Position numbers and translations under genes: made by a program | From: Clostridium neonatale | Lineage (GTDB): Bacteria; Bacillota; Clostridia; Clostridiales; Clostridiaceae | Assembly (NCBI RefSeq): GCF_001458595.1 | Contig: NZ_LN890328.1 | Location: 1,456,926-1,520,925, forward strand | DNA length: 64,000 bases | Direction: 5' to 3' | In this document: one piece after another, positions 9,131 through 17,771 of the stretch | How positions within the stretch are numbered: position 1 is the first letter of the stretch | How the letters are laid out: every line of letters starts with the position of its first letter | The notes under the pieces: model-generated | What the model was told of the DNA's origin: nothing | Databases searched by the model: none | What the model saw: the letters and a program-made list of their open reading frames with translations, nothing else

Positions 9131-9706
9131 ATGAGATACATTTTAAACAAAAAAGATTGCAAATTTCTAGGGAAAGGTAAAGAGGGTGAAGTTTATCTTA
9201 CACCTGAAGGATACGCTTTAAAGATTTTTTATAAAAAGAAGAAAGCTAAAGAAGAAGTAAAATTATTAGAAATAGCATCAAAAAGTAGATTTTTCCCAAA
9301 CGTGATTTTCATTGCTCAAAATATGATTTTAAGAGAATATATAGAAGGTATAAATTTAAAAGAATATATAGATTTAAATGGACTAAGCTATAATCTTTCT
9401 TGTGAAATTATAGATTTAGTTGAAAATTTTAAAAGTATGAAATTCACAAGAATAAATATACGAAATGCTCATATTTTTGTAGATAACCATGAAAAAATAC
9501 ACGTTATTGATCCAAGAAAAGTTTTTTCCAAAAACACACCTTATCCAAAAGATATAGTTAAAATTCTTGTAAAAAGTAATGTTTTTGATGATTTTGTAAA
9601 ATATCTTTTAGATTATAAGCCTGAACTTATTAATTACTGGATTGCAGCTTATGACTATTATGTCTATAATTCAAAGAAAACATTACGTATTGATATGTAT
9701 GCATGA
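9131..9706 (+). CDS. Protein-kinase-fold protein, atypical active site
   Basis: The 191-residue protein has a glycine-rich loop (LGKGKEGEVYL, residues about 14-24) and the beta-3 lysine (YALKIFY) of the eukaryotic-type kinase fold. The position of the catalytic loop reads NIRNAHIFVDNHEKIHVIDPRK: HRD is replaced and the metal-binding DFG is DPR, although the later Asp is kept. It is therefore a compact, probably non-canonical kinase or pseudokinase of the kind seen as orphan genes in clostridia. There is no membrane segment. It is monocistronic, with a terminator immediately after. The substrate is unknown. Confidence 0.65.
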   Translation: MRYILNKKDCKFLGKGKEGEVYLTPEGYALKIFYKKKKAKEEVKLLEIASKSRFFPNVIFIAQNMILREYIEGINLKEYIDLNGLSYNLSCEIIDLVENFKSMKFTRINIRNAHIFVDNHEKIHVIDPRKVFSKNTPYPKDIVKILVKSNVFDDFVKYLLDYKPELINYWIAAYDYYVYNSKKTLRIDMYA

Positions 9707-9707
9707 A

Positions 9708-9745
9708 AATAATAAAAGCAGGTGACATTTCCTGCTTTTATTATC
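9708..9745 (+). terminator. Intrinsic terminator
   Basis: The stem AATAATAAAAGCAGG pairs with CCTGCTTTTATTAT around an 8-base loop, directly after the kinase-fold gene. Confidence 0.85.
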
Positions 9746-9860
9746 TTTAAAAATATATTTTTTTGTTGTCTCTTGTAAACGTAATAACTTCTAACACTTC
9801 ATCTCAAGAATAATTTATTAACTAATCTTATCAATATTAAATAATTAAATTTTACATAAA

Positions 9861-9887
9861 TAAAAGCTGACTTATTACCAGCTTTTT
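9861..9887 (-). terminator. Intrinsic terminator
   Basis: The 8-bp stem AAAAGCTG / CAGCTTTT follows the soluble chemoreceptor gene on the minus strand, with a U-rich tail. Confidence 0.65.
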
Positions 9888-9908
9888 AATCATTTAAATT
9901 ATATGTAA

Positions 9909-10448
9909 TTATAACTGTTTAGACAAATCTTTTAATAATGCCACAGTTGAATTCAATTCTTCAAGTGATGCCGAAATTTGTTCAAGTGCCGCTGATTGGT
10001 TTTGAGAAACAGCATTAGTCTTGTCCAAATTATCATTAATGCTTTGTATAGATGTAGATATATCTTTTATTATTGTATCAATCTTATCAATAGATTCTTT
10101 TGAAGTATTAGAAAGTTTTCTTATTTCTTTCGCTACAACTGAGAATCCCTTACCATATTCCCCTGCTCTAGCAGCTTCAATTGATGCATTTAGTCCTAAT
10201 AAATTTGTCTGACTTGAAATTCCTTGTATAATGCCTACAATTTGATCTGTATCTTTTGCATTATTGTTAGCTTCTATTGTTTCTTGAAGTAATTGGTTAT
10301 TCATTATTGCTAAATCTTGTACGCCTGTATTTACCTCTCTTATACCTACTGATATTTGTGAAAGTGATTCAGTTAAATTGTCTATAATGCTAATCAACTG
10401 ATTCTTTTTATTCATATTATCTATATTTTTATCAGCTATGTTTTCCAT
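9909..10448 (-). CDS. Soluble methyl-accepting chemotaxis protein (short)
   Basis: This 179-residue chemoreceptor signalling module has no membrane segment or sensor domain. The highly conserved hairpin tip is present ([40 protein letters not shown]). It is flanked by coiled-coil heptads ([13 protein letters not shown] before, [16 protein letters not shown] after). Size and layout resemble Bacillus YfmS-type soluble receptors, which join membrane receptor arrays. It has its own terminator and an AGGGGGA-type site upstream of the ATG. The signal it reads is unknown. Confidence 0.85.
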   Translation of the reverse strand: MENIADKNIDNMNKKNQLISIIDNLTESLSQISVGIREVNTGVQDLAIMNNQLLQETIEANNNAKDTDQIVGIIQGISSQTNLLGLNASIEAARAGEYGKGFSVVAKEIRKLSNTSKESIDKIDTIIKDISTSIQSINDNLDKTNAVSQNQSAALEQISASLEELNSTVALLKDLSKQL

Positions 10449-10658
10449 TCTAATTAGCTCCCCCTTTGTTTACCTTAAAATATTAATACAAGTAAATTAT
10501 ATCATTAATATCGTTTTTTGAATATTGTTTTTTGCCTATATATTCATAAATTTCTTTATCTTATTATATAATTATGACTTCTCTAATTATGATGTTTTAT
10601 TTCCTAATAACATAAAAATTGTTATAATAATTTTCATAAAACAAAATGAGGTGGTTTT

Positions 10659-12158
10659 GTGATTTTTTCTAATTTAAAACTAAATAAAAATGAACCGATA
10701 TATATTCAAATAAAAAATCATGTTATAGATAGCATAAATAAAGGTGATTTAAAAAAAGATAGTAAACTTCCTTCAACAAGAGAAGTATCTAAATTTTTAA
10801 GTATAAGCAGAAATTCAGTTATTGCAGCTTATGAAGAACTTGAAAGTGAAAATATTATTGCCACAAAACGTGGTATTGGAACCTTTGTGCTAGCTGAAGG
10901 TAGAAATAATAGTCATGAATACTTTATAGATTATTCTAAATCTTTTAACAAGTATGCTTATTCCTTAAAGCATCTAGACATAATAAAAAGTGAACTTCCA
11001 TATAAAAAAAACATGATTTCATTTAAATCTATTGCACCTGATAGCAGTTTATTTAATTTAGATGATTTTAAAAGATGCTTTTTAGATGCATTTGCTTATG
11101 AAGGCCCTAATCTTTTAAATTACGGATATGCTAAGGGTTACAAGCCTCTTATTGATTATCTGTTCTCTTATATGGAAGATAAAGGAGTAAATTCTATAAA
11201 TAAAGACATATTAATTACAAATGGATTTACAGAAGCTCTTCATATGATACTAAGCTCCTTAACAAGTACAAATGATATTATAGTATGTGAAAAACCAACA
11301 CATAATACTGCACTTAAAATAATGAAAAGTCTTGGTCTTGAAATAATTCAAGTTGAATTAGATGCAGAAGGTATGAATTTAAAACAACTTGAGAATACAT
11401 TAGAAAATAATAATGTAAAATTTGGCTATTTAATTCCTTCATACAATAATCCAACCGGTATCGTTACTAAAGTTAAGAGAAGAAAGGAAATTTACAACCT
11501 ATTTAGAAAATACTCTGTTCCAATAATTGAAGATGGTTTTAATGAAGAACTTCTTTATTCTAGTTCTCCTATTGAACCAATTGCTTCACTTTCTGGAGAA
11601 GGAAACGGTGTTGTATATATTGGCAGTTTATCAAAAATTCTTTTTCCTGGACTTAGAATTGGATGGATACACGGTGATGCTCAATTAATTGAAACTTTGG
11701 AAAGCGTGAAACGTGGTATAAATATTCATTCATCCTTTCTAGATCAAAGTACATTTTATTATTACTTAAAAAATGGTTCTTTTAATAAACACATTAAAAA
11801 TGTGAGAAAATATTATAAAGATAAATATAACTTAGTTATGGAAATGATCGAAAAACATATTCCTTATGAATCTGTTTTGGGTGAAGGTGGCCTTCATGTT
11901 TTCATTAAATTAAAAAATAATCTAAATGCAAGAGAACTTTTGGAACTTTGTTATAATGATAATGTTCTATTTATGCCTGGAGATATTTTTTATAAAGACT
12001 TTTATGACACTAATGGCTTAAGCATAGATGGTATTAATACTTTTAGAATAGGCTTTGGAAAAGTATCAGATGAAGATATAATTACAGGTATAAAAATTAT
12101 TAGCAAAAATATACGCATCTTGGAGAATAATCTCACTAAATCTAGTGATAATAAATAA
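10659..12158 (+). CDS. MocR-family GntR/aminotransferase regulator
   Basis: This 499-residue MocR protein starts at GTG behind GAGGTGG. Residues about 10-80 form a GntR winged helix (SKLPSTREVSKFLSISRNSVIAAYEELE). The rest is a fold-type I PLP domain (ITNGFTEALHMIL, PSYNNPTG, IEDGFNEELLY), with the PLP lysine in SLSKILFPGLRIGW. These proteins sense PLP or amino-acid adducts and regulate adjacent genes. The next gene on the same strand is alanine racemase, also PLP-dependent, but a terminator lies between them. Control of alr is plausible and unproven. Confidence 0.88.
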   Translation: MIFSNLKLNKNEPIYIQIKNHVIDSINKGDLKKDSKLPSTREVSKFLSISRNSVIAAYEELESENIIATKRGIGTFVLAEGRNNSHEYFIDYSKSFNKYAYSLKHLDIIKSELPYKKNMISFKSIAPDSSLFNLDDFKRCFLDAFAYEGPNLLNYGYAKGYKPLIDYLFSYMEDKGVNSINKDILITNGFTEALHMILSSLTSTNDIIVCEKPTHNTALKIMKSLGLEIIQVELDAEGMNLKQLENTLENNNVKFGYLIPSYNNPTGIVTKVKRRKEIYNLFRKYSVPIIEDGFNEELLYSSSPIEPIASLSGEGNGVVYIGSLSKILFPGLRIGWIHGDAQLIETLESVKRGINIHSSFLDQSTFYYYLKNGSFNKHIKNVRKYYKDKYNLVMEMIEKHIPYESVLGEGGLHVFIKLKNNLNARELLELCYNDNVLFMPGDIFYKDFYDTNGLSIDGINTFRIGFGKVSDEDIITGIKIISKNIRILENNLTKSSDNK

Positions 12159-12186
12159 AAGAATTTTTAACTATAAAGTTCTTTTT

Positions 12187-12226
12187 AGAACCACTATTTT
12201 TATGAAATGAAAAATTAGTGGTTCTT
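12187..12226 (+). terminator. Intrinsic terminator
   Basis: The stem AGAACCACTA pairs with TAGTGGTTCT, extended by A/T pairs, and ends in U-rich sequence between the MocR and alr genes. Confidence 0.8.
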
Positions 12227-12367
12227 TATACTTATTGTAGAATACATTAAAATAAACACGTATTACAAATTGCTGTTTTAAATTCAACAGCTTGAATAAG
12301 AGCTTAATAAAAAATTACTAATCAATAAAATTTTTAGAAGAATTATGACAATTGAGAGGCGATATAA

Positions 12368-13528
12368 ATGAAAAACATATTTAGAGCTGCATATGCAGAA
12401 ATTGATTTGGATAAAATAGCTTATAACATGAAAAATATAAAAAGATTAGCTAAAACTAAAGAAATAATGGCTGTTGTTAAAGCTAGCTGTTATGGTCACG
12501 GTGCTGTAGATGTGTCTAAAACTTTACTAGAAAATGGTGCTACAAGACTTGCCATTGCAGTTCTTAGTGAAGGGATAGAACTTAGAAAGAACAATATTAC
12601 TGCACCTATAATGATCCTTGGTTTTACTCCATTATATTTAGGTGAAGATTTAATAAAATATGATATTGAACAAACTGTATATGATTTAGACTATGCTAAA
12701 GAATTATCTAATATAGCTTTAAAGTCTAATAAAAAAGCTAAAATTCATATTGCACTTGATACCGGTATGGGAAGAATAGGCTTTCTTCCAAATGAAAAAA
12801 GCTTAGAAGAAGTTAAAGAAATATGCTCTTTAGACGGATTGGAAGCTGTAGGAATATTTACCCACTTTTCTTCTGCTGACGAAGCTGACAAAGAATACAC
12901 TCATATGCAATTTTCTAAATTTAAAGATTTTACAGATAAGTTGACTAAGATGGGAATAAATATTCCTTTAAAGCATACGTCTAACAGTGGTGCTATTATT
13001 GACTCACCTGAAACTTATTTAGATTGCGTAAGGGCTGGAATAATTCTTTATGGTTACTACCCTTCTAATGAAGTTAATTTTAAAAATTTATCATTGAAAC
13101 CTGCTTTAACATTAAAAGCAAAAATTGTTCATGTTAAAGAATTAGATAAAGATATGTGTGTAAGCTATAACAGAACTTTTAAAACAACAAGAAAAACTAA
13201 AATTGCAACCATTCCAATAGGATATGCTGATGGATATTCTCGTGCTCTTTCTAATAAAGGAAAAGTTATTGTAAATGGAAAATTTGCACCTGTTATAGGG
13301 AATGTTTGCATGGATCAATTCATGATTGATGTTACAGATTGTGGTGATGTAAATATTAATGATGAAGTTATTCTTCTTGGTGAAGATGGTGATTTAAAAT
13401 TTAATGCTGATGACATGGCTAAAATTCTTAATACAATAAATTATGAAGTTCTTTGTATGATAAAAGATAGAGTCCCTAGGGTTTATATTAAAGATAACAA
13501 AATAGTTGATATAAAAAACTGTATATAA
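12368..13528 (+). CDS. alr: Alanine racemase
   Basis: This 386-residue fold-type III PLP enzyme converts L- to D-alanine for peptidoglycan. The N-terminal barrel begins [18 protein letters not shown]. The PLP lysine is in [12 protein letters not shown], a variant of the usual KANAYGHG. Further signatures are [18 protein letters not shown] and the C-terminal catalytic Tyr region VSYNRTF, followed by [11 protein letters not shown] and [13 protein letters not shown]. Length and domain order are normal. The ATG follows GAGAGGCG. The gene is flanked by terminators on both sides, so it is its own transcription unit. Confidence 0.94.
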   Translation: MKNIFRAAYAEIDLDKIAYNMKNIKRLAKTKEIMAVVKASCYGHGAVDVSKTLLENGATRLAIAVLSEGIELRKNNITAPIMILGFTPLYLGEDLIKYDIEQTVYDLDYAKELSNIALKSNKKAKIHIALDTGMGRIGFLPNEKSLEEVKEICSLDGLEAVGIFTHFSSADEADKEYTHMQFSKFKDFTDKLTKMGINIPLKHTSNSGAIIDSPETYLDCVRAGIILYGYYPSNEVNFKNLSLKPALTLKAKIVHVKELDKDMCVSYNRTFKTTRKTKIATIPIGYADGYSRALSNKGKVIVNGKFAPVIGNVCMDQFMIDVTDCGDVNINDEVILLGEDGDLKFNADDMAKILNTINYEVLCMIKDRVPRVYIKDNKIVDIKNCI

Positions 13529-13545
13529 ATTTCTTATAAAATATT

Positions 13546-13592
13546 AACCAAAATAAGATGGCTGCAATGGCCTTGTATTTTGGTTATTTTTT
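13546..13592 (+). terminator. Intrinsic terminator of alr
   Basis: The stem AACCAAAATA / TATTTTGGTT, with an inner GGC/GCC segment, is followed by ATTTTTTAA. Confidence 0.8.
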
Positions 13593-13962
13593 AACATGTA
13601 GGAAAGTATAAAATTTTTATCATAGCAAAAGCCTTAAGAATAGATCTTTTCTATAACTTAGATAGTTAAATATGTTAAAAAATAAATTATAGTCTCGCAA
13701 AAGAACCCAAAAGCAAGTTTTGGAACCTTTTGCATGGGTAAAAAAAGTGGCTTCTTATTTAAAAATGTGTTTGAGTAATTGCTTATTTTATAGTGTTAGG
13801 GTTTATATTTTACGTATAAAGCGTGGCGAAGTCACTTTTTTTCTTTAGACCAGTTATACAAAAAAATTGAAATTTTAAAAAATTATTTTTTTAAAAAAGG
13901 TATACTTAATAAACCATTATTATTTTACGAATGATGGACAAGATAAAATCAAAAATTATACA
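13593..13962. other. Non-coding flank of IS110 element with hairpin
   Basis: No gene is seen. A two-segment hairpin at 13697-13733 (GCAAAAG / CTTTTGC outside, CCAAAA / TTTTGG inside) lies downstream of the IS110 transposase and may belong to the 3' end of that element. The boundary of the element is not visible, because IS110 elements lack clear terminal repeats. Confidence 0.4.
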
Positions 13963-15252
13963 CTAAATAACTATTTCTAAATGTCTTTCTAGATATAGCT
14001 TTTTATGAGTTTCAGGTAGTCTGAGTTCGAAAGTTTTTTTATCTCTCAATATAGCAAAAAAATGGTTTATTAATTTGTGCATTATAGCACAGATAGCTAT
14101 TTTCTTTGCTTTAGATGTAGTTAACTTTTTATAATATGCAAGTAAAACAGGATTAGCAGGGACTCCGTTTCGGAAACTTTTAATTGATGCAAGTGATAAA
14201 TTATATAATACTTTTCTAGCTAAGTTGGAACCACGTTTTGTAAGTTTATTATGCGTGCTTGTGAAAGCACCAGACTGAGATACCGACGTGTCAACGCCTA
14301 GAAATGCAACAAGCTTTTTTGCATTTGAAAAGTTTTTTATGTTTCCGATTTCAGCTAAGAGAATTGTAGCACTTATTTGCCCTACTTCAGGATGCGAGCA
14401 TAATAGTTCAACATTTTCCTTGAATCCTGGTATAATCACAGAAAATTTAAGGATTTCTTCTTTCAATTTATTAATAGCAGTTTTAAATGAGTAGATTAGA
14501 TTAATGAAACAAACAATTTCTATTCCAAGACAATCTACAGGTAATTTTAATAATTCAGCTTCTTTAGCAAATTTAAAGAGTAAATTGTATCGTTTATCAG
14601 CCCATTCTGTAGAATGATTTACAGTTGATGTTATAAGAGTAATAACATCTGATTTAGTAGCAGATAAAAAATCAACATAGGTTGGATATTTAGATAAGAG
14701 AGCAAGCGGAACTGGACTAAATGCATCACTGAATATTTCATTAAATTTTGGAAATACTAAATTGAGTAATGAATTAACTTTCTTTTTGTATTGAGCAGCA
14801 TTGCTAACTAAAGAATCATATTCTCGGCATAGTTTTTTCAATAAGAAAGTATTTTCATCAAAAACAGATTCAGTTGAAAACATTGGGGATTGTGCTAATT
14901 GCGCAATTCTCAATGAATCGACTTTGTCGTTTTTTACTTTTCGTATACTTTGTTTTGCAAAGTTCTTAGTATGTATTGGATTTATAATATAACACTTATA
15001 GCTGTTTTTACTGAAATAATTATAAAGTGGAATATGGTATAATCCAGTAGATTCCATAAAAATTTCAGGTCTTTTTGAAAATTGTTTTTCAACTTTCTTT
15101 AAAGTAATTAAAAGTTCAGTGAATCCTTTTAAATCATTAGTTATGTTTAATTTTTTCCCATAGGATTCCCCGCCGGGCATCAAAATAGTTATAACAGAAG
15201 ATTTAGAAGATATATCTACTCCGACAACGAAGTTATTAATGAAATTATTCAT
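13963..15252 (-). CDS. IS110-family DEDD transposase
   Basis: This 429-residue recombinase has the N-terminal RuvC-like DEDD domain (VVGVDISSKSSVITIL at the start, the Glu in EIFMESTGLYH, and KNDKVDSLRIAQLA with the late acidic residues). The C-terminal Transposase_20 domain carries the serine-containing segment (SHPEVGQISATILLAEIG, then FLGVDTSVSQSGAF and LTKRGSNLARKVLYNLS). The frame is intact. IS110 enzymes use a bridge RNA made from the element's own non-coding end. The 5' flank here folds strongly and is listed separately. Confidence 0.9.
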   Translation of the reverse strand: MNNFINNFVVGVDISSKSSVITILMPGGESYGKKLNITNDLKGFTELLITLKKVEKQFSKRPEIFMESTGLYHIPLYNYFSKNSYKCYIINPIHTKNFAKQSIRKVKNDKVDSLRIAQLAQSPMFSTESVFDENTFLLKKLCREYDSLVSNAAQYKKKVNSLLNLVFPKFNEIFSDAFSPVPLALLSKYPTYVDFLSATKSDVITLITSTVNHSTEWADKRYNLLFKFAKEAELLKLPVDCLGIEIVCFINLIYSFKTAINKLKEEILKFSVIIPGFKENVELLCSHPEVGQISATILLAEIGNIKNFSNAKKLVAFLGVDTSVSQSGAFTSTHNKLTKRGSNLARKVLYNLSLASIKSFRNGVPANPVLLAYYKKLTTSKAKKIAICAIMHKLINHFFAILRDKKTFELRLPETHKKLYLERHLEIVI

Positions 15253-15271
15253 AAATCATGTCTCCTTTAGC

Positions 15272-15445
15272 TTGAATAGAGGTCTCATTTAAATTCAATA
15301 GACTATATCCTCGTTTGTTATTCGGATAATTCTACTAATATTAAAAATCCAACCAGTTACTTATAGAATCTATTGAATGAGATGACAGTCTAAACAACGG
15401 GTATGCATATGCTCCCAGGAAATTAACATCAATATCTCTATTCAA
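15272..15445 (-). ncRNA. Candidate IS110 bridge RNA region
   Basis: The 5' non-coding flank of the IS110 transposase has nested long-range complementarity. TTGAATAGAG at 15272-15281 pairs with CTCTATTCAA at 15436-15445. Inside it, ATTCAATAGA at 15293-15302 pairs with TCTATTGAAT at 15369-15378. The intervening loops are unpaired. IS110-group elements encode their bridge RNA in this position, upstream of and in the same direction as the transposase. The assignment rests on position and fold alone. Confidence 0.45.
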
Positions 15446-15620
15446 ATATTAAATTTTCACTAGTTAGACTTTCACCATATAGACTTAAATATTCGTCTAT
15501 GGATTTAGTATTTTCAAATACGAGGAAATTATATTGACGGACAATCTGTGGATAAGTTATTAAAAAAAATATTGCAATAGACTAATGCATAGTTCCTAAA
15601 GAATAAAAAATAAATTATAT

Positions 15621-15772
15621 GCGCCTGGCCTTTTCTTCGGCAAGCTCAGAAAATCCAGAGTGCGCTGAAAAAATCGACGGCTTAAAGGATTACGTTTTAT
15701 AAAAGCTATTGTATTCTATTTGATTTGCATTTTTATAGAAGACTATATCATAGTCGCCTTGGCGATTTTTTA
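15621..15772 (+). ncRNA. Candidate structured RNA with terminator
   Basis: A locally GC-rich block (15621-15695) stands out from its AT-rich surroundings. GCGCCTGG at 15621-15628 can pair with CCAGAGTGCGC at 15655-15665, enclosing a GCC/GGC hairpin. An intrinsic terminator follows (TCGCCTTGGCGA then T6, about 15753-15770). The arrangement suits a small RNA, or a riboswitch-like leader for the acyltransferase gene that begins 160 bases later. I could not match it to a known riboswitch consensus. Confidence 0.4.
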
Positions 15773-15776
15773 TTAT

Positions 15777-15817
15777 TACAATTTGTTAAAAATTTCATAA
15801 ATTCTTAACAAATTGTA
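15777..15817. repeat. 13-bp inverted repeat upstream of acyltransferase
   Basis: TACAATTTGTTAA at 15777-15789 is repeated exactly inverted at 15805-15817. It lies after the candidate RNA terminator and before the acyltransferase gene. It could be an operator or a second hairpin. Confidence 0.5.
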
Positions 15818-15853
15818 AAGCTTTAATATTATTTTTTCATTTGCAATCATACT

Positions 15854-15894
15854 GCATTAGTACTAAACTATTTAAGGCGGTTAAATACTAATGC
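15854..15894. repeat. 9-bp inverted repeat near acyltransferase start
   Basis: GCATTAGTA at 15854-15862 is repeated inverted at 15886-15894, enclosing TTAAGGCGGTTAA. It sits 36 bases before the acyltransferase start, so it lies in the 5' leader or promoter. Confidence 0.4.
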
Positions 15895-15930
15895 GTAAAA
15901 TATATTAAATTTTAATTGGAGAAATGTACT

Positions 15931-16908
15931 ATGTCTAAAGAAAATACAAAAAGAATTCCTTATTTTGATAATGTAAAAGGTCTATTAATAACCTTAGTCG
16001 TTCTAGGTCATATAATTGAGCCTTTCTTATATATTCATAGTTTGGATTTTATTTATATATTAATTTATTCCTTTCATATGCCTTTATTTATTTTTTGTTC
16101 TGGATACTTTGCATGCAAAAATAATAAAAAAATTCTACATAATTTAATTTTTCCATACATTTTATTTCAATGTCTGTATATATTATTTGAAAGATATATA
16201 TTACATAATGATGTTACTTTTACTTTTACAACTCCTTATTGGATCTTATGGTATCTCCTTTCAGTATCAAGCTTTAATATAATCATTCAGTTTTTTGAGA
16301 AAATTAATATTAAGGTAATTTTTATATCTTTTATAATTGGTTTAGCAGTTGGATATGATAACTCTATTGGACATTATTTGAGTTTATCTAGAACAATATC
16401 TCTTTTCCCTTTTTTTCTTTTAGGTTACTACTTCCGAATCAGCCGATTTGATTTTAATAAACTCAAAAAAAATAATAACATAGTTTATATTTCTGTTTTT
16501 TTAACATTTATATTTACTATATTACTTTATTTATTCTGTAATTCAATTGATAAAAATTGGCTCTTTGGCTCAAATCCTTATGAAGCTTTCAATTACAATT
16601 TCATAATAAGATGTGCTTCATATATAGTAGCCATAATCTTTTCTGTTTTTATTTTAATAATTTTACCAAATAAGAACATTAAGTTCATCACAAAAGCTGG
16701 GACGAACTCAATGTCAATATTCTTATTACACGGTTTTGTGATAAAGTTCTTACAAAAATATTTTAATTTTGGTATTTTTCATACAAACTTTAATATAATA
16801 ATTGCAATGATCCTAATTACATTATTGGTTGTTTTGATTTTTTCCTCAAAACTTATTTCTAATTCTTTAAATAATGTTCTCTCTGTTGGGATTGCGCAAC
16901 ATAAATAA
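15931..16908 (+). CDS. Acyltransferase 3 family membrane protein
   Basis: This integral membrane protein of about 325 residues belongs to the acyltransferase_3 (OafA/NodX-like) family. The signature is at the N-terminus (RIPYFDNVKGLLITLVVLGHIIEPFL, with the conserved His in LGH, then FHMPLFIFCSGYF). About ten hydrophobic helices follow. Such enzymes O-acylate surface polysaccharides. I start it at the ATG at 15931, 9 bases after GGAG; an earlier TTG overlaps that site. The upstream leader holds two inverted repeats and a candidate structured RNA. Confidence 0.85.
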   Translation: MSKENTKRIPYFDNVKGLLITLVVLGHIIEPFLYIHSLDFIYILIYSFHMPLFIFCSGYFACKNNKKILHNLIFPYILFQCLYILFERYILHNDVTFTFTTPYWILWYLLSVSSFNIIIQFFEKINIKVIFISFIIGLAVGYDNSIGHYLSLSRTISLFPFFLLGYYFRISRFDFNKLKKNNNIVYISVFLTFIFTILLYLFCNSIDKNWLFGSNPYEAFNYNFIIRCASYIVAIIFSVFILIILPNKNIKFITKAGTNSMSIFLLHGFVIKFLQKYFNFGIFHTNFNIIIAMILITLLVVLIFSSKLISNSLNNVLSVGIAQHK

Positions 16909-16964
16909 TGTTAAAGAGGATACATCAGAATTAAGTGTTTTGATGTATCCTCTTTAACATTATT
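16905..16964. terminator. Long perfect hairpin after acyltransferase
   Basis: The stem is about 23-24 bp and perfect (arms 16905-16927 and 16941-16964). It works as a terminator for the acyltransferase. It is unusually long and directly abuts the IS66 relic. Confidence 0.7.
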
Positions 16965-17075
16965 TACTTACATTAAATTTTTCTTCATCCGTAAGCGTAA
17001 AAAATTAACGGATAGATAAATGTAAACCTCTATTGCTAAAATTGACATAGATTTTAACAATGGAGGTTTATTTGA

Positions 17076-17561
17076 ATGAGAGAAGAAAGAGTAAGAAGTG
17101 AAATCACTGTAGTTCCAGCCGATAGATCTAACATAATAATTGAAATAGGAGCAGCAAAAGCTGTTAATGCCCTTCCTAAAAGTCAATTAGGCAAAGCTCT
17201 TGCATATGCTCAAAATTTGTTGCCATATATGAAAACTTTTTTGACAAATGGATATCTTGAAATTGATAATAATGCAGTTGAAAGAGCTATAAAGCCATTT
17301 GTAATTGGCAGAAAAAACTGGATGTTTTCCAAGACAGCAAAAGGTGCAAAATCAAGTGTAGTACTTTATAGCATTACTGAAACGGCTAAAGCCAATGGCT
17401 TATCAGTGGAAAAGTATCTAGTATATTTATTTGGAATGTTTGCAAATTCAAAAATTAAGGAAAGGGACATACTAGAAAAATGTATGCCATGGTCTGAAAA
17501 CATTCCATATGAACTGCGCGTTCAATGTCGTCAACTTAAGCAGTTTAAATATATAAATTAG
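17076..17561 (+). pseudogene. IS66 transposase relic, internally deleted
   Basis: The 161-residue frame ends in the C-terminal half of an IS66-type transposase: ALPKSQLGKALAYAQNLL, then NGYLEIDNNAVERAIKPFVIGRKNWMF with the conserved Glu, then GAKSSVVLYSITETAKANG. Its first 25 residues (REERVRSEITVVPAD) look like an upstream part of the same protein. The middle of the roughly 500-residue enzyme has been lost with the reading frame kept. No accessory IS66 orfs are nearby, so the element is dead. Confidence 0.8.
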
Positions 17562-17604
17562 AGTTATTTTTTTAAAGAACAGAGAATATAAGTTGAGAAT
17601 GTGA

Positions 17605-17644
17605 GAATGTAGTAGATTTGTTTTACACAAATCTATCTACATTC
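17605..17644. terminator. Intrinsic terminator
   Basis: A near-perfect stem (GAATGTAGTAGATTTG with CAAATCTATCTACATTC) with a 7-base loop follows the IS66 relic. It is convergent with the histidine kinase gene. Confidence 0.7.
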
Positions 17645-17771
17645 CCTATAAGTTTTTCTGTTGGGTTTATTTTATCACTTAAATTATACTACCGCTACGT
17701 GTCGATTCTTTGACGCTTACATAATTACTTCCTTAATATTTCCCTTTAATTCAATAACTACCAGTGACCTA

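Noticed and set aside
16905..16964. Long perfect hairpin as a MITE or IS end
   Set aside because: No second copy or target duplication is seen, and a terminator role after the acyltransferase is the simpler reading.
16968..17186. 72-codon minus-strand frame over the start of the IS66 relic
   Set aside because: It is antisense to recognisable transposase sequence and has no ribosome binding site.
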